Source: Patescibacteria group bacterium
GTDB taxonomy: Bacteria > Patescibacteriota > Microgenomatia > JACPZF01
Direction: 5' to 3'
Assembly (NCBI GenBank): GCA_023484305.1
Contig: JAMDAL010000001.1
Coordinates: 1 to 32,200, forward strand
Length of the DNA stretch: 32,200 nt
A program made the position numbers and the translations under genes. The notes beneath the pieces are model-generated. The model worked only from the letters and a program-made list of their open reading frames with translations, made no database searches and was not told where the DNA came from. Of this stretch, positions 10,179 through 16,200 are shown one piece after another; within the stretch, counting starts at the first letter, position 1, and every line of letters begins with the position of its first letter.

Positions 10179-10853
10179 TTATAAGTCTTTCCTTCGTTCG
10201 CTAAATTCTTTTTTATCAATTTCCCCACGAGCATAACGCTCTTTGAGAATATCAAGAGGGGTTTTATCGTCTTTGCTTTGTCCGGATCGGGATAAATACC
10301 GAATTAAAACAACCACTACGAGAATGAGAAGAATCCAGAAAATAATCATAGATATCCATCCGAAAAGACCAAAACCTCCCCATCCACCCATCATATTATT
10401 CCAACCACTATAACCCATCATAGGATTTCCACCTCCTCCCATCATCTGCATCATGCCCATCATCGGCATAAAGCCAGTGCCCTGTGAGGAAGTATCGCAA
10501 CCACTACCACGTTTACCCCAAGCAATATGCATTTGTTCCTCGCCTTGTTCTCCCATCATTCCCTTCATCATTTCATTCATGGCAATATGTCTTGAGGTAT
10601 CTCCAATGGCTTGACCCATAAAGTATTCGCCAATTTTTTCAAAATCTACGTCTTTAAGCTGTGAACAAGTAGTTTTTTTGTTGTTTAAGTCATCTAGAAA
10701 CCTTTTGCCCTCCTGTTCTTCTTGCTGCTGGCTTTGGATTGTGGCATTATCGGGAGATGAACTTGAAAAACCCATCATCCCTTGAGCAAAAACAGAGGAT
10801 GGTAAAATTGTCAAACTAGTAAACAGAACTAAAAACAAAACCATTTTTTTCAT
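10179..10853 (-). CDS. Met-rich secreted/membrane protein with C-terminal SHOCT domain
   Basis: Signal peptide; Met/Gly-rich MPMMGMMQMMGGGGNPMMGYSGWNNMMGG; TM; C-terminal TPLDILKERYARGEIDKKEFSERRKDL. Confidence 0.75.
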   Translation of the reverse strand: MKKMVLFLVLFTSLTILPSSVFAQGMMGFSSSSPDNATIQSQQQEEQEGKRFLDDLNNKKTTCSQLKDVDFEKIGEYFMGQAIGDTSRHIAMNEMMKGMMGEQGEEQMHIAWGKRGSGCDTSSQGTGFMPMMGMMQMMGGGGNPMMGYSGWNNMMGGWGGFGLFGWISMIIFWILLILVVVVLIRYLSRSGQSKDDKTPLDILKERYARGEIDKKEFSERRKDL

Positions 10854-10863
10854 AGGTTTTAAA

Positions 10864-11256
10864 CTATAAATCTTTAAACACTTTTGCTAACGATGGACCA
10901 AGCACTTGAATTGAAAACTCATAAAACTGGCCAAAAGGCACAATGTGCACAGTTAAATTCATTTTTAGCTTTTCGCCCATTTTCTGTATCAGATCATTTG
11001 CGGTTTCCGGATCGGATTTACTATTTGAAAGGTGAGCAAAAGAATGGAGAATTACTGTACTCGTATTATTTTTATTTGCTAGCCATTTAATGTTCCCGAC
11101 AGCTTTATCGACCACATCGTTCTTATCTTTGTCGGTTTCTTCTACATGGATAAATATAACTAGAGAGTTATCAAAACTCACCTTTTCTGTTTCAGGAGAG
11201 TCTGAACTATATGGCTTATACCAAAAACTTTTTGTGTGAAACATTAACAGCTTCAT
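10864..11256 (-). CDS. Stand-alone archaeal-ThrRS-type editing domain (tRNA-Thr_ED-like) protein
   Basis: 130 aa; MKLLMFHTKSFWYKP...VIFIHVEETDKDKNDVVDKAVGNI...VILHSFAHLSNSKSDPETANDLIQKM...VPFGQFYEFSIQVLGPSLA follows the archaeal ThrRS N-terminal editing domain throughout. Confidence 0.75.
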   Translation of the reverse strand: MKLLMFHTKSFWYKPYSSDSPETEKVSFDNSLVIFIHVEETDKDKNDVVDKAVGNIKWLANKNNTSTVILHSFAHLSNSKSDPETANDLIQKMGEKLKMNLTVHIVPFGQFYEFSIQVLGPSLAKVFKDL

Positions 11257-11639
11257 ATTTTACTTCTATCTATAATTCCTCTAATAATTTCATCAACTTC
11301 TCTAGGTAAAGAACCTAAGTTTGCCTTAGGGAAAAATTGAGGCAATATGATAGGTCGCATACCGGAAATATAAGTTTTACCGCCCTTTTGATAGACATTT
11401 ATCTTGCAAGGAAGACAAAGACCTATCTTTAGATCAGCCTGTAAAGCATTGTAGGCATTTTTAGCGTTGCATATCTCAATAATTTTGAATGGCTCAATCG
11501 TAAAACCTTTTTCAGCCAAAGTTTTCGTAACATCATGGGTATAAAGCACCCGAAATCCAGCCTTTTTTGTTTCCTGCTCCACTATGGCAACCGCATCTTC
11601 AAATGATTTTTCCGTAGTTACTGTATAATCAAAATCCAT
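11253..11639 (-). CDS. DUF302 domain protein
   Basis: MDFDYTVTTEKSFEDAVAIVEQETKKAGFRVLYTHDV...KIIEICNAKNAYNALQADLKIGLCLPCKINVYQ; AAGGAG SD favours ATG 11639; ATGA overlap with the next gene. Confidence 0.85.
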   Translation of the reverse strand: MDFDYTVTTEKSFEDAVAIVEQETKKAGFRVLYTHDVTKTLAEKGFTIEPFKIIEICNAKNAYNALQADLKIGLCLPCKINVYQKGGKTYISGMRPIILPQFFPKANLGSLPREVDEIIRGIIDRSKI

Positions 11640-11655
11640 AAATTCTCCTTTCAAA

Positions 11656-11979
11656 CTAAAATGTTAATACTTTATCGCTTGTTGCAACCAGAGAATATAA
11701 ATCTGCAATCCCACCTTTGGGACAACTTTTACTGTCTTGCTGGTGGCGCATATTCATGCATGTACCACATGCGATGAGTTCAGCTTTTTCTGCCTGTAAA
11801 AACTTATCAACCTGTTCGTTTAGATTAAATTGTTCCTGATTTACTTTGTCATACTCCACCGCTTCACCTAAAAGAAACATTCTGACTTCATCGCCTTTTG
11901 TTAAGGCTAGATTTGCTAACCTAAAAGCATTCCAGTTGGTTTCTAAATTTTTGGTAGAAAGAATTATTGATAATTTCAT
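11656..11979 (-). CDS. DsrE/DsrF-like sulfur-relay family protein
   Basis: AELIACGTCMNMRHQQDSKSCPKGGIADLYSLVATSDKVLTF; ATGA overlap with padR-like gene. Confidence 0.85.
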   Translation of the reverse strand: MKLSIILSTKNLETNWNAFRLANLALTKGDEVRMFLLGEAVEYDKVNQEQFNLNEQVDKFLQAEKAELIACGTCMNMRHQQDSKSCPKGGIADLYSLVATSDKVLTF

Positions 11980-12344
11980 ACCGGTTGACTCTTTTTGTAA
12001 CCCTCTAAAAACCTATGGATAAGTTTATCTGTTCGGGTAAGGGAGCTTGCTGCTGACTTTAAGAAGTCTTTTCCTTCCTGAGTAATGGTATAAGTCCTTC
12101 TGTCTGGACCTGAATCATTTTTCTCCCAATCGGATGTTACCCAATCATCTCTTTCCATTCTTCGTAAAGTCCTGTATAAATCGCCAATATCCACTTTTTC
12201 ACCGCAATGTTTTTCTAAATCCTCCATAAGTCCATATCCATGAGAGGAACCTTTTGAAAGGAGAAGTAAAATACACGGCTCAATAAACCGTTCAATATTG
12301 CCAAAATCCCTTGACCGAAAAGAACAGCCACAAGTTCTGCACAT
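11976..12344 (-). CDS. PadR-family transcriptional regulator with N-terminal Cys cluster
   Basis: MCRTCGCSFRSRDFGNIERFIEPCILLLLSKGSSHGYGLMEDL...DIGDLYRTLRRMERDDWVTSDWE; start at 12344 from promoter spacing and family N-terminus. Confidence 0.88.
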   Translation of the reverse strand: MCRTCGCSFRSRDFGNIERFIEPCILLLLSKGSSHGYGLMEDLEKHCGEKVDIGDLYRTLRRMERDDWVTSDWEKNDSGPDRRTYTITQEGKDFLKSAASSLTRTDKLIHRFLEGYKKSQPV

Positions 12345-12383
12345 ATATGTTAATATCATATAGCATGACAAATTAAATGTCAA
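12345..12383 (-). promoter_or_regulatory. Sigma70-type promoter upstream of padR-like operon
   Basis: TTGACA (12378-12383), exactly 17-bp spacer, TATGAT (12355-12360), ATG 10 nt after the -10; ATATG-N7-CATAT dyad overlaps the -10/start region. Confidence 0.7.
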
Positions 12384-13441
12384 GTCCTTGTACTGGTCCA
12401 GTACTTCTTGGACTCTAAGTCCTCCTTTAACATAAAAGCCATGGGTGTTAAGTAACCCAAGGCTTGGTGTGGTCTGACTGTATTGTAGTATAACAGATAA
12501 TTAATGAGTTTCTGGTTAAAACTGTGGATATCTTCAAGTTCTTCTGTGTGAGAGTCAACAAATTCCTCTTGAATGGTTCTGTTAAACCTTTCAATAAAAG
12601 CATTGGACTTAGGAGTATGAGGATAGGAAAAATAGTGGGTGATGTTCTTTCTTTTCAGGTAAGAATCAAGTTCTTTTTGAAATTCCAATCCGTTGTCAGT
12701 TTTAACTGCCTTGACTTTAAAAGGAGCTACTAGCTCCAGTTTTTGATAAAAGTCTAAGGCTATGGCACTACTGAGCCCTTTGTAGGAAAAGGCAAAAGAA
12801 AACTTGGAATAGACATCTAAACAAGTCAGAATATATCTTTTTAAACCCAAATCAAATCTGACGATGGTATCAATCTGAAGAAGCTCTCCTGGGCTTTTGG
12901 ACTTAAAGTTTTTGCTTACTCTGTCCTTGTGCCTTCTAATTCTTGTTTTTGCCCATTGAGAGCTGGCATCATGATAAACCCTGCCCAGTTTTAAATAACA
13001 CCAATGGTTTCTGTTAATGATCCTGCCTACTTTAGAAGCAGAAACTAAAGGTAAACCTTCTTTTTCACAGTAAGCATCCAGAAGTATTTTAATCTTTTGT
13101 TTACCAAACCTGCCATTGTGTAGTCTGAGGTTATGAATAAACTCTAGTATCTTTGAGTCTACCAACATCTTTCTAGTAGTTTTAGGTTTGGTTGATAAGG
13201 GGACTAAAGACATTAGGCTACCACCAGACTTTTTTAACTGTCTCTTCCACAAAAAGAGAGTACTTCTGCCTACTTGATAGGCCTCCTTAGTAGCAGTAAA
13301 ACCAAACTGATCATAGAAGGACAAAACTTTCATTCTGAACTTGGCCACATCACTAACAGAATATTGTTGAGAAGAAGAAAAATATTTCATGAGGGTAGCA
13401 TAGCCTACTACCCCTTTAAAAAGAAACCTGGTTTTGTCCAA
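12380..13441 (-). CDS. IS3/IS481-like DDE transposase (integrase core)
   Basis: 353 aa; N-terminal HTH; rve core LLQIDTIVRFD, VKTDNGLEFQKELDSYL, ITHYFSYPHTPKSNAFIERFNRTIQEEF, YNTVRPHQALGYLTP. Confidence 0.93.
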   Translation of the reverse strand: MDKTRFLFKGVVGYATLMKYFSSSQQYSVSDVAKFRMKVLSFYDQFGFTATKEAYQVGRSTLFLWKRQLKKSGGSLMSLVPLSTKPKTTRKMLVDSKILEFIHNLRLHNGRFGKQKIKILLDAYCEKEGLPLVSASKVGRIINRNHWCYLKLGRVYHDASSQWAKTRIRRHKDRVSKNFKSKSPGELLQIDTIVRFDLGLKRYILTCLDVYSKFSFAFSYKGLSSAIALDFYQKLELVAPFKVKAVKTDNGLEFQKELDSYLKRKNITHYFSYPHTPKSNAFIERFNRTIQEEFVDSHTEELEDIHSFNQKLINYLLYYNTVRPHQALGYLTPMAFMLKEDLESKKYWTSTRT

Positions 13442-13484
13442 TGCGTTTACTTAGAATAGTCCAATATGTATCTGAACTTTTGCA
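12389..13484. mobile_element. Insertion sequence; ends tentative
   Basis: Imperfect terminal inverted repeats: tgtactggtccagtacttcttggactctaagt at the left and RC of acttagaatagtccaatatgtatctgaacttttgca at the right; no clear target-site duplication. Confidence 0.5.
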
Positions 13485-13490
13485 ATTTTT

Positions 13491-13571
13491 GACCTCATCC
13501 CAACCTTCTCCTAAAAGGAGAAGGTATCTTTATTTTATACCCTCTCCTATCAGGAGAGGGTAGGGTGAGGT
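13491..13571. repeat. Palindromic CCTCAtCCC...GGGTGAGG element (copy 1)
   Basis: gacctcatcccaaccttctcctaaaaggagaaggtatctttattttataccctctcctatcaggagagggtagggtgaggt; inverted relative copy at 31681-31760. Confidence 0.9.
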
Positions 13572-13582
13572 ATAATTTAGTT

Positions 13583-14230
13583 ATGCCAGCCAAAGACCAC
13601 ATCCCGGAAATTCTTAAAATTCTTCACCAAAAATATCCCCATGCCAAAATTGTTTTAAATTATTCCAACCATTGGGAACTTTTGGTGGCAGTGGTTTTGT
13701 CCGCACAATGCACGGATAAAAAAGTCAACGAAGTAACTGCTAAACTTTTTCAAAAATATCCCAAATTTGAGGATTATGTCAGGGCAGATTTAAAGGTTTT
13801 TGAAAGCGACATTCGCTCTACTGGTTTTTATCATAATAAAGCAAAAAATATTTTGGCAGCTGCAAAAATTGTCAAAGAAAAATTTGGCGGAAAAGTTCCC
13901 GACAAAATGGCAGACTTAATCAGTCTTCCCGGAGTCGCCAGAAAAACCGCCAATATTATTTTGGGAAATGCTTTTAACATTGTGGAAGGGATTGCGGTTG
14001 ACACTCATGTGGGGAGAGTTTCCCAAAGACTGGGATTAACCAAAAACAGCGATCCGGTGAAAATCGAAAATGATTTAATGCAGCTTTTGCCAAAAACGGA
14101 ATGGTTTAAATGGAATTATATGGTGATTGATTTTGGAAGAGAAATTTGCGACGCCAAAAAACCGTTATGCGGCCAATGTCCTCTTAACAAACTTTGCCCC
14201 CTTGCTTTTAATATCAAGGTCCGCAGATAG
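13583..14230 (+). CDS. nth: Endonuclease III
   Basis: VVLSAQCTDKKVNEVT, LPGVARKTANIILGNAF, AVDTHVGRVSQRLGL, 4Fe-4S C-x6-C-x2-C-x5-C at the C-terminus; start at ATG 13583. Confidence 0.93.
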   Translation: MPAKDHIPEILKILHQKYPHAKIVLNYSNHWELLVAVVLSAQCTDKKVNEVTAKLFQKYPKFEDYVRADLKVFESDIRSTGFYHNKAKNILAAAKIVKEKFGGKVPDKMADLISLPGVARKTANIILGNAFNIVEGIAVDTHVGRVSQRLGLTKNSDPVKIENDLMQLLPKTEWFKWNYMVIDFGREICDAKKPLCGQCPLNKLCPLAFNIKVRR

Positions 14231-14259
14231 CCAAAAACTTTTAGGTCTTTTGGAAATTT

Positions 14260-15465
14260 TTAAACAATTGTTAACCCCGGGTTGGCAGATATTTTCTTCC
14301 AGGAAACAGGGTGATAATTAAAAAATGCGCAGGAAGCAATATAAAAGGCATTGTCATTGCAAAGTTTAGGAGGCGGAATATACAGATAAATTTTAAATTT
14401 TAAATTTTTAATTTTTAATGAATTTTCAATTTCAAATTTTAATTTTTCTCTTAGTCTTTGATTGGCTGCCACTCCGCCACCCAGCAAAATAGTTTTTGGT
14501 TGATAAATTTCTGCAGCCTTAATAACTTTGGCCGTTAAAACATCAGTAATGGCTTCCTGAAGTTCATAGGAAACGGCATTAATTGTTTCATTGTTAAATT
14601 GTTTTATTGCTTTTAATTTTTCTACTTCCCGCATGACGGCCGTTTTTAAACCACTAAATGAAAAGTCTAAATTATCTTCGTTTATCAATGGCCTGGGCAA
14701 TCTAATTGTTGTCTGTTTTCTGTTATCTGTTATCTGTTGTGCCGCTGCGGCAATGGCCGGTCCCCCAAAATAACCATTTAATCCTAAAAGCCTGGCAGAT
14801 TTGTCAAAACATTCTCCGGCCGCATCGTCTCTGGTGCCGCCTAAATATTTTAATTGACCGTGGTTTTTCATTAACACCAAATCTGTGTGTCCGCCGGAAA
14901 CAACCAGACAGAGAGCTGGAAACTGGGGCAGGTTATTATTAATTTTTTCCTCTTTGTCATTCCCGCGAAAGCGGGAATCTATATGATAATTATTTTTATG
15001 GATTCCTGCCTGCGCAGGAACGACATTGGTATTAATCCAGTTGGCATAAATATGGCCGACCAGATGGTTAACCGGGACGATTGGTTTTTTCCAAACCAAG
15101 GCCAGCGTTTTGGCAGTTTCAACCCCGACCAAAAGAGAACCGATTAGGCCGGGACCAACAGTAACAGCAAGAGCGTCAATAGAATTATCGATATTACGAT
15201 ATTTCGATATTGCGATATTAGGCGCTTTTTCCTTATTTTTCCTAATATCATAATATCCTAGTATCCCGGCATTTTTTAAGGCTTCTTCAATCACCGGAAT
15301 AACGCATTTTACCTGTTCTCTGGCTGCTATCTCCGGAATTACCCCGCCGGTTTTTTGATGCAAATCTAGGGAAGAGGCAATAGTCTGAGAAATAATTTTG
15401 GTGCCGTTTTCCACTACGGCCGCAGCTGTTTCGTCACAGGAAGTTTCAAGAGCCAGAATACGCAT
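14260..15465 (-). CDS. tsaD: tRNA t6A threonylcarbamoyltransferase TsaD with several in-frame repeat-derived insertions
   Basis: MRILALETSCDETAAAVV, VGPGLIGSLLVGVETAKTLA, VNHLVGHIYA, VSGGHTDLVL, DDAAGECFDKSARLLGL, FSFSGLKTAV, LGGGVAANQRLREKL, CNDNAFYIA. Confidence 0.95.
   Translation of the reverse strand: MRILALETSCDETAAAVVENGTKIISQTIASSLDLHQKTGGVIPEIAAREQVKCVIPVIEEALKNAGILGYYDIRKNKEKAPNIAISKYRNIDNSIDALAVTVGPGLIGSLLVGVETAKTLALVWKKPIVPVNHLVGHIYANWINTNVVPAQAGIHKNNYHIDSRFRGNDKEEKINNNLPQFPALCLVVSGGHTDLVLMKNHGQLKYLGGTRDDAAGECFDKSARLLGLNGYFGGPAIAAAAQQITDNRKQTTIRLPRPLINEDNLDFSFSGLKTAVMREVEKLKAIKQFNNETINAVSYELQEAITDVLTAKVIKAAEIYQPKTILLGGGVAANQRLREKLKFEIENSLKIKNLKFKIYLYIPPPKLCNDNAFYIASCAFFNYHPVSWKKISANPGLTIV
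14385..14450. repeat. AT-rich AAATTTTAAATTTTT-type repeat inside tsaD
   Basis: ataaattttaaattttaaatttttaatttttaatgaattttcaatttcaaattttaattttt; same style at 16066-16200. Confidence 0.6.
14707..14740. repeat. CTGTTTTCTGTTATCTGTT repeat inside tsaD
   Basis: Shares 19 bp ctgttttctgttatctgtt with 18170-18205. Confidence 0.7.
14956..15024. repeat. Palindromic GTCATTCCCGCG...CGGGAATCTAT...GGATTCC...GGAACGAC element inside tsaD
   Basis: 69 bp with two internal hairpins; encodes VVPAQAGIHKNNYHIDSRFRGND on the minus strand; related shells at 18022 and 22342. Confidence 0.9.
15190..15264. repeat. 75-bp in-frame peptide-coding palindromic element (copy A, in tsaD)
   Basis: Encodes ILGYYDIRKNKEKAPNIAISKYRNI; 62/75 nt match to 21105-21179 by hand alignment. 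Confidence 0.9.
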
Positions 15466-15589
15466 AAATTTCTAATTGCCCTAATTTTTAATTAACCTAA
15501 ATAATTATTCAATAATAAAATTCCTAAAATTGCTTATTAAGAAAATAGAAATTATTTAGAAATTAGAATAATTAGGTTAATTAGTAATT

Positions 15590-16057
15590 TTAATCTATTC
15601 CCAACAATTTAGTTAGTTCTGTTGTTGACGGCGTTTTAATTCTGGGAATAACTACTAGTTTTGCGCCCACCATTTTTGCCTGTTGTTGTTTTTTTTCTTT
15701 AATAGGATCGTCTTGAGTGGCAGTAATAACATCCGGTTTAACAGTTTTAATTAGGGCAGTGTAGTCGCTATCGCTATTTAGACCGGGTAGTAGCAAAACA
15801 AAATCCACCACGTCCAACCCCGCCAGCATTTCTGCCCGCTCGTTTTGATTGTGTATGGGCCTGTTTATTCCTTTTAAAGTTTTGGTTCTACTGTCAGATT
15901 CCAGGGCCACCAATAAAATATCTCCGGTTTTTTTGGCCTCTTTTAAAAACCGCAAATGGCCAATATGAAGAATATCAAAACAACCACCGCACAACACTAA
16001 CTTACGACCACTCTTTTTAATAAAGTCTAATTGATTTAAAGAAATTATTTTTGACAT
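15590..16057 (-). CDS. Nucleotidyltransferase of the cytidylyltransferase/RfaE2-like family
   Basis: LCGGCFDILHIGHLRFLKEAKK (HxGH), KTPSTTELTKLLG C-terminal motif. Confidence 0.85.
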   Translation of the reverse strand: MSKIISLNQLDFIKKSGRKLVLCGGCFDILHIGHLRFLKEAKKTGDILLVALESDSRTKTLKGINRPIHNQNERAEMLAGLDVVDFVLLLPGLNSDSDYTALIKTVKPDVITATQDDPIKEKKQQQAKMVGAKLVVIPRIKTPSTTELTKLLGID

Positions 16058-16065
16058 AAGCGTTT

Positions 16066-16200
16066 AATTTTTAATTTACAATTTTAAATTTTAAATGAAT
16101 TTCAAATGTCTGTTTTGCTACGCAAAATTCGCTTGCGAACAATTTTAAAAATTAAATCATTTAGATTTGATTTAAAATTAAAAATTTATAATTTAAAATT
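16066..16200. repeat. AT-rich TTTAATTTTTAATTT... intergenic repeat region
   Basis: Stretches of tttaattttt/aaattttaaattttaaat on both sides of a GC-richer centre. Confidence 0.55.

Noticed and set aside
10045-10236. Plus-strand ORF MKKHLVRFCPVLLFHYMGF...
   Set aside because: It overlaps the 3' end of the SHOCT gene and has low-complexity composition with no family resemblance.
14887-15147. Plus-strand ORF MSAGNNQTESWKLGQVI... as a gene
   Set aside because: It is antisense to tsaD and largely the GTCATTCCCG repeat read on the other strand.
14260-15465. Intein in tsaD
   Set aside because: The insertions are only about 10-35 residues, match DNA repeats elsewhere and carry no splicing motifs.
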